Positions 1 through 11,100 of a stretch of DNA of 64,000 bases are shown here, piece after piece. Numbering within the stretch: position 1 is the first letter of the stretch; each line of letters starts with the position of its first letter. The DNA is from Jejuia rubra (GTDB taxonomy: Bacteria > Bacteroidota > Bacteroidia > Flavobacteriales > Flavobacteriaceae). The translations under genes and the position numbers were made by a program. Under the pieces are notes generated by a model. The model was not told the DNA's origin and searched no databases. It saw nothing but the letters and a program-made list of their open reading frames with translations. The stretch spans positions 62,001-126,000 of the forward strand of contig NZ_JBHULY010000026.1 in NCBI RefSeq assembly GCF_042684665.1, in the 5' to 3' direction.

Positions 1-3000
1 GCACTTAAAGTTTTAAAGCCTATATCTTTTTCCCCTTTTAAAAACGTTCCATAACCGGCATCTGCCCTAGGCGTCTCAACTTCCGAAGCATATAAATTAC
101 CGCCAAGAACCATATCCTTAATGCCATCTGCATCAAAGTCATTAATCAATATTTGATTGGTAGGTGCAATTTGCGCCCATAAAGGTAAGTCGCGCCTAAC
201 AAACTTACCATTGTCGTTTTCAAAAACGGCGCTTTTGAATGAAGAAACCTGATAGTGTATCGCATTCTCAAGTTTTTTCTCATTGTAAACATCAACCAGC
301 GTTGCTGTAGAGTACTCATTATAATTTTTAAATTTCTTTTTAATTGATGGCATTTGTTGCGAAGAGCATTCCCTACCTCTTACAGGATACTGTTTCCCTT
401 CGTTATAATAACTTAACACGATATCATTAGTCCTGTTACCGTCAAAATCGTTTAAGTAGATATCAAAAGTAGCCTCATCCGAAGCTTTATACTTGTAATT
501 ATCCCCGAGATTTCCTCCAACTAAATCAATATCACCATCATTATCAATATCATCAGCCACTAGACTAAACCACCAACCTCTTGTTTCATCCAAGCCGAGT
601 TTTTCAGTAGTTTCGGTAAAACGCTGTCCTTTATCATTTTTAAAAATCCTAACCTGCATCCATTCCCCCGTAACTGCGAGGTCCTCCCAACCGTCATTGT
701 CGTAATCAAACCATTGCGCAGCAGTTACTAAACCAATTCTACTCAACTCAGGAGCAACTTTCTGAGTTATATTCCTAAATTTAGGTTGATCCACTTCACT
801 TATATTTTCAAGAATATAACTAGAGGCTGGGTACGGATAATTTGAAGGCACAAGCCTGCCGCCCACAAATAAATCTTGATCGCCATCCTTATCAAAATCA
901 AAAGCGTAAACTCTACTGCCACTCTCGCTAATCGGCGGTAATGCGTTGTAGCTTTTGATAAATTCACCGTTACCTTGATTTACATAAAGTCTATCCTGTA
1001 ACATCGGCGATCCACTCTTAAATTCATTTCCACCGCTAACAATGTAAAGGTCATTATCGCCATCGTTATCCGCGTCAAAAATTAACGAACCAATATCTTC
1101 ATGTTTTCTATCCTCAAGTAGTATCTTAAATTTTTGTTGTTCAAAAGTGCCGTCAGCTTTCTGAAAAAATAAGCCTCCTGGGTATTTTGATGCGGCGCCA
1201 ACATAAAAATCATCCAAACCATCACCATTTAAATCGCCCACTGATAAACCGGGACCAAATTGGGACGTTTTATGTGGCAAAAGGATTTCCTTTTTAAAAT
1301 CGTCATAGATATTTTCTTTGTGCTTATACAAAGCTAAAGTGTCCGTGTAGCTCTTAAATAAATGACTCGCAATGTTTCTATTATTTTTCTCAACGCTTCC
1401 CTCGGCCTGATTCTCATCCAGGAATATTGCAGTGTTGATTTTGACATCTGTTATTTTTTGGCTTTTTTGATTCGGCCATACCACAATCAAACTATCAATT
1501 GTATCATCTTTACCCAATCCAAAATGAAGTTTTGGCGCTACCGATGACTGAAATCCGCGACTTAGAGACACTTCCTGAACTTGATGCTTGTTGTTATGGT
1601 AAAGATGCACTTTAGCCCCTATACCATAGGTGTTTTTAGCACTACCTTTAAACGCTATTGTAACATGGTTGTTAATGCGTGCACTATGATTTTCAAATAG
1701 AGACGCATAATCATCTATATTATTTGTAACCAACTCTAAATCCCCATCATTATCCAAATCCACATAAACGGCACCATTAGAAAAGCCCTTGCCTTCAATA
1801 CCCCAATCTGCACTACTTTTTGAAAATGTAAGATCTCCATTATTCTTAAAAATATAATTATCGATAGGTTCTGTTGGGATGTTAAGGCTTTTGATCAACA
1901 AACTATCCTTATGTTTTTTTTCACCTCGAAGGCTCTCAAAATAGTCTTTATTGTTTATCTCTCTACGTGTACCGTTAGAAACAAACAGGTCTTTATAGCC
2001 GTCATTATCAAAATCGGCCAACAGCGGTGCCCAACTCCAATCTGTAGAAGAAACGCCTGCTAAACGCGAAATATCCTTAAATTTTGGAATCCCTTGATGA
2101 TTAAGCCCCGTATTAAGCTGAAGCGTATTTTGCATATATTGGTACTGAAACCCAACGCGCTCTATATTTGCAAAAAGCTCAGGATTCATACTTGCCATAT
2201 TCGCTTTGGAGCGTCTGTTTGAGGCGGCATCCATATCCATTTGGATAATATCCACATGGCCATCGTTATTAAAATCCGCTATATCGACTCCCATACCATA
2301 AAAGGAGGTATGCGCGGTGGCACTCTTGATTTCGTTCTTGAAGGTGCCATCTTTTTGGTTGATGTATAAGCAATCTGGCGTTCCAAAATCGTTGGAAATA
2401 TAAAGATCGATCCAGCCATCATTGTTTATATCAGAGGCGGTCACACTTAAGGAAAGGCTATATAACCTAACACCTGCACTGTTTGTAATTTTAGTGAATT
2501 TTCCACCATCATTTCTATACAAATTATCCGTTTCTAAATCTGTTACCCTATCCATGCGCATCTTGTAATGATAGCTGTTGTATTCGAATGGAGTAATGGG
2601 ATAATTAGCGACGTAAACATCAAGATCGCCATCATTATCAAAATCAAAAAATGTGGCGTCAACACTATTTCCAGCGTCATCTAAACCAAAATTAGCCGCA
2701 CTTTCTATAAATGTATTATCTCCTTGATTGATAAAAAGCTGGTTTTTTTTGTTTCCTGAAAGACCCGAGGCTAAACAATATATGTCCATTAAGCCATCAC
2801 CATTAACATCTGCCATGGTTGTACCCGTGTACCATCGTCTGTCTCCGGAAAGGCCAGATTCTAGAGTAATATCTTTGAACTTGAGGCCTCCTTGATTGAG
2901 ATAAAGTTTATTATCCACCATATTGCCCGTGAAAAACAAATCTGTAAGTCCATCATTATTAATATCCCCTGCAGAGACACCTCCACCCATGTATATATAT

Positions 3001-3191
3001 GGATAAGTGAAGTAATTGATGGTGTCATTCTCAACTAATTGATTTTTAAAAGCTATTCCCGTATCCTTTGATAAAAGCTTAGTAAAAACCTTTTCCTTAA
3101 CAGCATTATTTAAGTTTTGCTCATTAGTATCATTTTCTCTACAACCAAGTGCAGTTGACACAAAAAGCAGTATCAAAATTGCTCGCAACAT
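1..3191 (-). CDS. VCBS/FG-GAP repeat lipoprotein with ASPIC/UnbV domain, C-terminus beyond window
   Basis: The reading frame is open from an ATG at 3191 to the left edge (1063 codons), so the C-terminus is missing. The N-terminus MLRAILILLFVSTALGCREN has a lipobox ending at Cys17, so this is probably a surface lipoprotein. Calcium-binding type repeats recur along the protein, for example GDINNDGLTDLFFTGN near residue 75 and DFDNDGDLDVYVANYP near 185, the FG-GAP/VCBS signature. Around residues 505-580 an ASPIC/UnbV domain is visible (SRGFQSS, then HFGLG and IVVWPN). CRTAC1-like proteins of this kind often sit beside SusC/SusD pairs in Flavobacteriia; a role in binding or displaying glycan is inference. 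It lies 109 bp downstream of susD in the same orientation and is probably co-transcribed. Confidence 0.85.
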   Translation of the reverse strand, partial: MLRAILILLFVSTALGCRENDTNEQNLNNAVKEKVFTKLLSKDTGIAFKNQLVENDTINYFTYPYIYMGGGVSAGDINNDGLTDLFFTGNMVDNKLYLNQGGLKFKDITLESGLSGDRRWYTGTTMADVNGDGLMDIYCLASGLSGNKKNQLFINQGDNTFIESAANFGLDDAGNSVDATFFDFDNDGDLDVYVANYPITPFEYNSYHYKMRMDRVTDLETDNLYRNDGGKFTKITNSAGVRLYSLSLSVTASDINNDGWIDLYISNDFGTPDCLYINQKDGTFKNEIKSATAHTSFYGMGVDIADFNNDGHVDIIQMDMDAASNRRSKANMASMNPELFANIERVGFQYQYMQNTLQLNTGLNHQGIPKFKDISRLAGVSSTDWSWAPLLADFDNDGYKDLFVSNGTRREINNKDYFESLRGEKKHKDSLLIKSLNIPTEPIDNYIFKNNGDLTFSKSSADWGIEGKGFSNGAVYVDLDNDGDLELVTNNIDDYASLFENHSARINNHVTIAFKGSAKNTYGIGAKVHLYHNNKHQVQEVSLSRGFQSSVAPKLHFGLGKDDTIDSLIVVWPNQKSQKITDVKINTAIFLDENQAEGSVEKNNRNIASHLFKSYTDTLALYKHKENIYDDFKKEILLPHKTSQFGPGLSVGDLNGDGLDDFYVGAASKYPGGLFFQKADGTFEQQKFKILLEDRKHEDIGSLIFDADNDGDNDLYIVSGGNEFKSGSPMLQDRLYVNQGNGEFIKSYNALPPISESGSRVYAFDFDKDGDQDLFVGGRLVPSNYPYPASSYILENISEVDQPKFRNITQKVAPELSRIGLVTAAQWFDYDNDGWEDLAVTGEWMQVRIFKNDKGQRFTETTEKLGLDETRGWWFSLVADDIDNDGDIDLVGGNLGDNYKYKASDEATFDIYLNDFDGNRTNDIVLSYYNEGKQYPVRGRECSSQQMPSIKKKFKNYNEYSTATLVDVYNEKKLENAIHYQVSSFKSAVFENDNGKFVRRDLPLWAQIAPTNQILINDFDADGIKDMVLGGNLYASEVETPRADAGYGTFLKGEKDIGFKTLS

Positions 3192-3300
3192 AATCTTCAC
3201 TTTAATAACTTTTCTTAAGGTGTTTAAATTAAAGACAAATGAGCGAAAAGAAAAACTTTCGCCCATTTTTGAACTAAATTAAACTAAACAAATAACTCTT

Positions 3301-4845
3301 TCAATATCCTGTATTCTGATCCTCTCCGCTTATTTCTGGGTTGGCGTCAATTTCATTCTGCGGTATTGGCATAACTCGGTGTACTGAAGGGTCATAATTT
3401 CTGGTGCCTCGCAGTGATGGATCTGGATTATCAAAGTTCTCATCCGGGAATACGGACAGTTCCTGATCGTCCAAATCCCATCTTACCAAATCATCAAAAC
3501 GCACTTGCTCTCCACACAGTTCAACAAACCTTTCATGTACAATAGCATTAAAAATTTGTTCTTTTGTATTTACTGGAAAACCTCGCGCATCCATAGTTGC
3601 CGAGCCATATCTTGGCATGCCTGCTCTATCTCTTATCTGATTTAGGAAATCTACAGCTCCTGCATTATTATTTAGGTTCATTTCAACTTCTGCTTGCATT
3701 AGTACAACATCTGCATATCTCAATATTCTTACATTTACACCACTGTTTTCAGAAACATTTTGATTATCGTATAATTGTGAAAACTTATACCAAACTGGTC
3801 CCCCGACACATCCGGGACACGGGAATTGAAAGGCATCACCAGGACCATACGTATTTTCTTCATCCACAAGAATGGCAACATCCAATCTAGGGTCGTCCTC
3901 TTCAAATTCTTCAATAATTTTAGTAGAGGGCCTTGCATTAGCCCAACCTGTGTAATCTTGAGATCGGAACGTTACTTCTGATGTGCCTACACCTGTTTGC
4001 GCCCATCGCTCTGTTTCAGTACCTACCTCTCCATTATACCCCACTTCAAACATAGACTCATCATTATACTCTCCAGTTTCACTAAAGTTATCACGATACT
4101 GCTCTAAGGGAAGCAAACTATGATTTACTACATTACTAAAGGCTTCCTTAGCTTCTGGATACATCTCCCTATGCAAATACACTTTTCCCAGCATTGCAAA
4201 AGCAGCTTCTTTGGTCACTCGCCCTACGTCGGTTCTACCTTTTGGCAACGTTAAACTGGTGGACAATTGTAAATCTGTTATGATTAGGTTATACACCTGA
4301 TCAGCTGTAGCTCTTGGTTGAGATGACAATGTATTTACAGCATCAGATTTTATTGGAACGCCACCAAAACGCTTTACCAGATAATAATAATATAGTGCCC
4401 TTAAAAAATAGGCCTGCCCTAAAGCATTATCAACATCTTCATCTGAAAAATCCGAAGTTGCTGCATTAGCCCTCATTCTGTCTTCATTGAGTATAACAAA
4501 ATTAGACGCGCCAATACCATTAAAACAAGCCGTCCAATACAATGCTATATTATCAAGGGTTGCATTAAACTCAAATCTATTATAAGGTGCAAAGTTAGGG
4601 TCTCCACTAGAGACCACCTCATCAGACATTGCGTCTGGAAAAATATAACCCACCCGTTGATATAAGGTCTGGAATTGGTTATAACTTGCATTTACCGCCG
4701 CTTCAACTTGACTTCGAGACTCAAAGAAAATCTCAGGGTTTAATGCGTTAGTATTCTCTACAGCGACATAGTCTTCACATGCCACAAGTAAAACTAAAGA
4801 GAATAGCGTTGCGCACTTTAAACAATAATTACTAATTTTTTTCAT
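3301..4845 (-). CDS. SusD/RagB-family glycan-binding outer membrane lipoprotein
   Basis: 514 residues, the usual SusD length. The signal peptide ends in a lipobox with Cys23 (LVAC). The N-terminal part has the SusD tetratricopeptide-like helices (ALGQAYFLRALYYYYLVKRF near 145-165, the typical RALAYFYLV-like motif), and the C-terminal part has the RagB-like QIRDRAGMP and HERFVELCGEQVRFDDLVRW segments. SusD proteins cap the SusC channel at the cell surface and bind the oligosaccharide. The start codon is 18 bp downstream of the susC stop, so the two are one transcription unit. Substrate cannot be read from the sequence; the nearby GH3 enzyme suggests a beta-linked glucan or xylan-type oligosaccharide, which is inference. 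Confidence 0.95.
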   Translation of the reverse strand: MKKISNYCLKCATLFSLVLLVACEDYVAVENTNALNPEIFFESRSQVEAAVNASYNQFQTLYQRVGYIFPDAMSDEVVSSGDPNFAPYNRFEFNATLDNIALYWTACFNGIGASNFVILNEDRMRANAATSDFSDEDVDNALGQAYFLRALYYYYLVKRFGGVPIKSDAVNTLSSQPRATADQVYNLIITDLQLSTSLTLPKGRTDVGRVTKEAAFAMLGKVYLHREMYPEAKEAFSNVVNHSLLPLEQYRDNFSETGEYNDESMFEVGYNGEVGTETERWAQTGVGTSEVTFRSQDYTGWANARPSTKIIEEFEEDDPRLDVAILVDEENTYGPGDAFQFPCPGCVGGPVWYKFSQLYDNQNVSENSGVNVRILRYADVVLMQAEVEMNLNNNAGAVDFLNQIRDRAGMPRYGSATMDARGFPVNTKEQIFNAIVHERFVELCGEQVRFDDLVRWDLDDQELSVFPDENFDNPDPSLRGTRNYDPSVHRVMPIPQNEIDANPEISGEDQNTGY

Positions 4846-4863
4846 CTTAACAATTCTATTGAT

Positions 4864-7800
4864 TTAAAATTCTATTTGAATGCCGCTCAACACGGTAATT
4901 GGTCTTGGTTGCGCACTTCTATCAATTCCTAATCCATCTACAAGACCTTGGGCGTTATAAAAAGGTGCAATTTCCGGATCGAGACCTGTGTAATCAGTAA
5001 AAGTTAACAAATTCTGACCTTGTACATAAATCCTTAGCTTTTTAATTATACCATTGCCCGATTTATTTATCCAATTACCGGGAAGGTTATAACCAATGGT
5101 AACGTTTCTCAATCTTAGGTAGGAAGCATCTTCAACATAACGGGATGAAATTTCGTTATTAACGTTTGAACCAAACCTAAATCTAGGAATGTCCGTGACA
5201 TCTCCTTCATTTTGCCATCTGCGCATTACACGCGTACCGTAATTCAATCCGTTATCTAGCCCTTCTAAATAGTAAATATTACTATTGAAGGCATCAACAC
5301 CTTGTACGCCATTGAACAACACATTAAAATCCCAACCTTTATATTCTGCTCTAAGATTAATAGCATATGTAAAATCAGGATTGGGATCTCCAATCACTGC
5401 CCTGTCCTCTAAGTCAATTTTTCCATCTTCATTAATATCTACATATCTAACATCACCTGGTTGCACTGGTACGGCTGTATCGTTGTTATTAGGCAAATAT
5501 GCATCTACCTCATCTTGTGTAGAATATACACCATCTGCTACCAAACCAAAAAAGTGAAAAGGTGCTTCATTAACCGCTAACCTATTAAGAGGTGCAGCAA
5601 ACGGAGGATTAAGTCTTGCTCTTTCTACTGGTTCATTATTAACGCCGTCTAACCTTGTCACAGTGCTTTGGTTTGTTGTTACATTGGCCCAAAAATTCCA
5701 TTTAAACTCTCCCTCATAATCATTGTAACCCAACGTAACTTCAAAACCATCAACTTCTACAATTCCAATATTACGCGTTACAGAAACACCTGTTAAATTA
5801 TTACCAAGGACTCCAGAACTAGGCTCTGTGTCTACTGGAACTAAAAGATCTTCACTTTTGTTTTTATAATAATCAACACCTATTTGGATCTGGTCGTTTA
5901 ATAGGCCAAGATTAAAACCATAATTTTGCTTAATTTGAGTTTCCCATAAGATATCGGGGTTTGGCAAATTATTGGGAGTAATCCCCGTAACTGTCTCATT
6001 TCCTATAACATAAGGTTGGTTTACCCCTAGCGTAGATGTGAATGGATTTAAGGTGTTTCCTGTTCTGTTATTTCCAGTTTCGCCGTAACTTGCTCTTAGC
6101 TTTAAACTATTGATCCAATCTACCTTAAAAAAGGACTCTTTGGTTACATCCCAACCTAAAGATCCAGAAAAAAACCATTGGGACGCATTTCCGGGTGCAA
6201 AACGGGAAAATGTATCTCTTCGTCCAGAAAAACTTATAGAATACCTATTATCAAACTCATAACCGCCAAGAAACAGTATAGAATTCAAATTATCTTCCAA
6301 TAATAAGGATGTAGCCCTAGCGTTAGGAGAAAACACCTCGGTAAGGTTTGGCGATTCTATATTATTATCAGAAATAGATGCCGATTCTGTTTTAATTTGC
6401 ATTCGCTCTGAAACAGCAGAAATATTGACAGAGTGTTTGTCAAAATCCCTATCATAAGCCAAAGTATTAGTAAGTACCGTCTGAACAACTGTTCGTCTGG
6501 TCTTGGAAATAAAATTTATGGGGTTTTCAAATCTACCTCCCGATTCTGCGAAACTTCTATTCTGTGCATCCACGAGCGTTAAATTAGCATTAAGCCCAAA
6601 CTGAGTCCTGAAAGTAAGTCCTTTGGCTAATTTAATATTGGCGTATATACTACCAATAACAGAGGAAAACCTATTTAAGTTATCATTTGTATTCTGAATA
6701 CGTACTTGATTTCTTGAATCGTTTAGATCTCCTGAAGTAGTTCCGCCAAAAAGACCATTTTCGTCAATAATAGGTACATAAGGTGCCTGCCCGATAATGT
6801 TCTGCAAAGGGTCTCTTCCTTCTGCTCTTTCTGGAAAGATGGTTTCGCTTTGCGCTAAAGCTAAGGTTTGCCCAATATCCATCCAGTCTGCAATGCTGGC
6901 ATCTGTATTAATATTTACTGTTGTTCTTTCAAAACCGGTATCTATATACACACCGTCCTGACTTAACCTTGAAAAACCAACATTAAATTTAGCTTTTTCA
7001 CTACCCCCATTTATATTAGCACTAACGTTATACATAGGTGCTTGTCTAAAATACGCATCCTGCCAATCGGTATCCACACCATTACCATTAAACAATGGGT
7101 CATCATTTACTCTTTCTATTGGATCATCCGGCCCTCCATTTTGTCCTGCTAGTGCATTTACTTCTCTCAAGAATTGAATATACTGCGCAGTATTCATAAG
7201 GTCGTACCTTCTGTTAAACTCCTGAATTCCAGTAGAGGCCTGTACTGTAAAGGATGCCTTACCTACCTTTCCTTTTTTGGTTGTTATTAAAACCACACCA
7301 TTAGTTCCTCTTGAACCATAAACGGCTAGAGAGGCTGCATCCTTTAAAATATCAACCTTCTCTACACTTGACATATCCAAACTATTGATACTATTGGTAA
7401 AAACACCATCAATAACATACAGTGGTGTACCATCTCCAAATGTGTTAACCCCGCGTATCTGTACCAGGGTTTGTGATCCTGGAGAACCTCCATTTGTAAT
7501 GGTTACACCAGCAGCTCGTCCTTGCAGTGCCTGACCCAAATCGGCAGTAGGAAATTCACTAAGGTCTTCAGATTTCACTACTGAAACAGGTGTGTTTCTT
7601 TGCGTCCCGTAGGTTACAATAACCACCTCATCCAGACCGACCAAGTCTTCATCCAGAAAAACGTTTATCTCTTTTTGGCCCGAATATGTTACTTCTTTAG
7701 AAATAAATCCAACGAAAGAATACAAAATAACATCGCCATTACTAAGATTATCGAGCGTGTACGCTCCGTCAAAATCCGTAACAACACCTTTAGATTGATT

Positions 7801-7926
7801 TTTTACTGTAACATTAGCTCCCGGTAATGGACCTCCATTTGAAGTAACTGATCCAGTAACCGTTTGGCCAAACATCTGACCTGCAATAGCCAAAAAGAAA
7901 ACAGCACATAAGTTCTTTAATTTCAT
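4864..7926 (-). CDS. SusC/RagA-family TonB-linked outer membrane transporter
   Basis: 1020 residues. A signal peptide ends near residue 20 (GQMFGQ). Residues about 22-95 form the carboxypeptidase-D-regulatory-like domain (GSVTSNGGPLPGANVTVKN). The plug domain follows at about 110-220 with the SusC signature VDGVFTN and AAVYGSRGTNGVVLITTKKG-type segment (here ASLAVYGSRGTNGVVLITT). The rest is beta-barrel, ending in the aromatic residue F, as expected for BAM insertion. It imports oligosaccharides delivered by the SusD partner, using TonB/ExbBD energy. It lacks the N-terminal STN extension, so control is by the adjacent hybrid regulator rather than by an anti-sigma pair. First gene of the susC-susD-VCBS unit. 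Confidence 0.96.
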   Translation of the reverse strand: MKLKNLCAVFFLAIAGQMFGQTVTGSVTSNGGPLPGANVTVKNQSKGVVTDFDGAYTLDNLSNGDVILYSFVGFISKEVTYSGQKEINVFLDEDLVGLDEVVIVTYGTQRNTPVSVVKSEDLSEFPTADLGQALQGRAAGVTITNGGSPGSQTLVQIRGVNTFGDGTPLYVIDGVFTNSINSLDMSSVEKVDILKDAASLAVYGSRGTNGVVLITTKKGKVGKASFTVQASTGIQEFNRRYDLMNTAQYIQFLREVNALAGQNGGPDDPIERVNDDPLFNGNGVDTDWQDAYFRQAPMYNVSANINGGSEKAKFNVGFSRLSQDGVYIDTGFERTTVNINTDASIADWMDIGQTLALAQSETIFPERAEGRDPLQNIIGQAPYVPIIDENGLFGGTTSGDLNDSRNQVRIQNTNDNLNRFSSVIGSIYANIKLAKGLTFRTQFGLNANLTLVDAQNRSFAESGGRFENPINFISKTRRTVVQTVLTNTLAYDRDFDKHSVNISAVSERMQIKTESASISDNNIESPNLTEVFSPNARATSLLLEDNLNSILFLGGYEFDNRYSISFSGRRDTFSRFAPGNASQWFFSGSLGWDVTKESFFKVDWINSLKLRASYGETGNNRTGNTLNPFTSTLGVNQPYVIGNETVTGITPNNLPNPDILWETQIKQNYGFNLGLLNDQIQIGVDYYKNKSEDLLVPVDTEPSSGVLGNNLTGVSVTRNIGIVEVDGFEVTLGYNDYEGEFKWNFWANVTTNQSTVTRLDGVNNEPVERARLNPPFAAPLNRLAVNEAPFHFFGLVADGVYSTQDEVDAYLPNNNDTAVPVQPGDVRYVDINEDGKIDLEDRAVIGDPNPDFTYAINLRAEYKGWDFNVLFNGVQGVDAFNSNIYYLEGLDNGLNYGTRVMRRWQNEGDVTDIPRFRFGSNVNNEISSRYVEDASYLRLRNVTIGYNLPGNWINKSGNGIIKKLRIYVQGQNLLTFTDYTGLDPEIAPFYNAQGLVDGLGIDRSAQPRPITVLSGIQIEF

Positions 7927-8068
7927 GTTAGTTAGTTTAGATTAGATAGCTTTAGTTTGTGATTTTTATCTTGACAAATATCAAGTTAATGACGTCTAAA
8001 ACTTTTGTTGATTGCAAGTTATATTTAGTAATTGCAATAGGAGCATTTTATTTGATGCAATAAATATT

Positions 8069-8084
8069 TCAAATGTTGCATTTA
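8069..8084. promoter_or_regulatory. Candidate operator upstream of susC (shared TGTTGCA motif)
   Basis: The 243 bp between susC and the regulator gene contain TCAAATGTTGCA (8069-8080), which recurs exactly at 12367-12378 in the spacer upstream of the GH3 operon. The overlapping TGTTGCATTTA (8074-8084) recurs exactly at 12298-12308. Both spacers flank the hybrid regulator gene. A binding site for its AraC-type domain is an inference from placement and sequence identity; the surroundings are AT-rich, so chance matches are possible. Confidence 0.4.
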
Positions 8085-8169
8085 AACATTTTCTATAAAT
8101 AGTTACGTTTTATAGCGTTTTTTAAAAAAAGGACACAGGTTCAACATGAAGTGTAAACCAAAAAAGTTT

Positions 8170-11100
8170 TTAGTCAATTTTCTTGCCCTTGGGTAACTCT
8201 CCAAACTGCTTTTTGTAACATACTGTAAAATATGATGCAGACAGGAAACCTACCTTATGGGCCACTTCACTTACATTTATGTTTTTATCATTTTGAAAAA
8301 TCACCTTAGACCTTTCTAACCTTACCCGTCTGATAAACTGTATAGGCGACAAACCCGTTAATAATTTTATCTTTCGATAAACCTGACTCCTACTTAAACA
8401 AAGGTGAGAAGACAGTTTTTCTACGTTTAAAGCAGGGTTTTCAATATTTTCAGATATAAATCCTAGAACTTTTTGAATAAAGTCATTATCCAAATCTGCC
8501 TCCTTCTTTTCTTCATTTAAAGAAGCTATATGAGCATTTTTCTCGGTTAGTTTTTCGCTTTTTGAAAGAAGCTCCTCAAGAACCACCATTAGCTCGTTAT
8601 TATCAAAAGGCTTAACTACGTAGGCATCGGCACCTCCTTTTATTGCCTTTATCCTATCTTCACTAAGGTTTTTTGCTGTAAGCATTACTACTGGTATTCT
8701 ACTTAGGTTAGGGTCATTCTTAACTTTTTTACAAAACTCTATACCATCCATAATTGGCATTATCAAGTCTGAAATGATTATATCTGGGACATGCTCCATA
8801 GTTTTTAGCCATCCTTCTTGACCGTCTGATGCTACAACCAAATCGTATTCTTCTTTTAAAATTGACACGAGGTAATCTTGAAGATCCACATTATCCTCTG
8901 CAATGAGCAACTTTTTTTTCAACTCTTTTTCTGAAAGAATATCTTCAATATTATATGTTTTAGGCTTTGAGTTTTCAGGTAATGGGGCGATTCTATCTAT
9001 TTGCCTTAAAGAAAATTCATCAGCTTCAAAATACTCTTTTTCATAAGGCAAGAATACCTTAAAAATAGATCCTTTCCCCAATTCGCTCTCTACCTCTATC
9101 AAACCTTTATGAAGCTTAATAAAATCTTTAACCATATCTAAACCAACGCCAGTACTACCATAGTATGACTTATTTAGCTCTCCTACTTGATAAAATCTTT
9201 CAAAAATTCTGTTGTAATCTTTTTGATCAATACCTGGGCCATTATCCTTTACACTAATCTCCACAACTGGTATAGGCATATCCTTATTTATCAAAGGCAG
9301 TACCTTTTTATTTACGGAAACAATCTTTACTCTTATCTTTCCTTTGTTGGGGGTAACTTTAAAGGCGTTTGACAACAAGTTGAATAATACCTTGTCTAAT
9401 ATCCCTTTATCTGCCCAAATATTAAATTCTACATTTTCGTATTTTAAATCTAATTGAATTGACCTTCTCTTGGATTCTTCATTAAAAAAACTAAGAATAT
9501 TCTTCGTACTTTTTACAATATTGAATTGACTTACCTTTAATTGAAGCTTGTTGGATTGTAGCTTTCTAAAATCCATTAGCTCATTAATTAGTCTGGAAAG
9601 GCGTTCAGCATTTTTATAAATGATATGATATTTTTGTTGGACAGGTTTTGATACCTCTGAATTTTGCCCTTCTATAAGCTCCTTTATGGGGTTTATTATT
9701 AAGGTAAGTGGTGTTCTAAACTCATGTGAAATATTTGTAAAGAATTGAAGCTTTTGTTGCTGCAGTTCCACTTTTTGTTTTCTTCGCTCTCTTTCAAGTC
9801 TAAACGTGTTTCTTTCATTTACACGTTTGCGGTAATAATACATCCCAATGAAAACTAAAAAACCTAAACAAAGAACGTACGCAATGTAGGCCCATATCGT
9901 TTTCCACCATGGAGATTGTACTTGTATTTTAAGAATGGCTGAAGCATCATTCCATACATTGTCATTGTTTGAAGCTTTTAACTTAAATGTATAATCTCCC
10001 GGCTCTAGGTTAGTGTAAGTGGCGTTCATTTTGGACCCAACGTAGTTCCAATCTTCTTCAAAACCTTCTAAAAGGTAGGCATACTGGTTCTTTTCTGGCC
10101 TAGTAAAACTTATGGCGCCATAATCTATGGTAACAACACGCTGATCATGCTTTAAGGATATTATATTAGTATCACTTTTAATTGCTAATGGGCTGTCCTT
10201 ATCACTTTTGTTTACCCGTTTATTAAATAATTTTACACCTTTTAGATATGGCTTAGCTAAATAAGGGTTGTAAGCTATATTTTGCGGATTTATAATATTG
10301 ACACCACTCTTTGTCCCTAAGTATAGATTGTTATCATTATCTAATATTGCCGCTCGATCTGTCAAAAAGTTTTCTAGCAATCCATCATTTGTAGTGAACT
10401 GGACAACATCCTTGGTTTCTCGATTAATTTTCAGAACTCCCTGTTTACTACTAACCCACAATTCGTTCTTTACAGGTTCAAAAATGGTATTTACAAATGA
10501 AAGATCGAACCCTTCGAGTTGAAAGGACTCAAAACGTTTCTTGTTTCTTTTAAACTCAAATAAACCCCCTCCATTTGTGCCGCACCATAGCGTTCCGTCT
10601 TGTGTTTCATAGATATCTAAAATCCTATTTGAACTTGGATGACCGGCAAATTTAGATGAAATGGAGTCGTTATGGGCTGTAACCAGGTATTCACTATTGT
10701 TTTGGCTTTCGATGTGATAAAGACCTGATGATGTTCCTACCCAAATATAACCAGAACTATCGTTGTGCATTACCTTAACATCCTTGTTTACAACTTCTGA
10801 ACCAGCATAAAACTCCCCACTTGGCGAATGAATTTTTCCTGTACTATAATCAAAGTAAAAAACACCCTCCAAAAAAGAACCTATCCAAACCTTACCGGTA
10901 CCATCTTCAGCAAAACACCTCACTTTATTGGTTTTTAGAACTCCAGAAGTATTTACTTTATTGAAGTTTGAAAAAGTTTTACCCCCCTTTTTTAGAAAAA
11001 AAAGCCCATCTCCCCAGGTTGCCACCCAAATATTACCTCTGCTATCGATAAAAACATCTTCAATATACAGCCCTTTTTTCAGGCCCGTATATTCTGAGCT

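Noticed and set aside
1362..1547. Plus-strand short open frame inside the VCBS gene
   Set aside because: The minus-strand frame is clearly coding through this stretch (ASPIC/UnbV domain).
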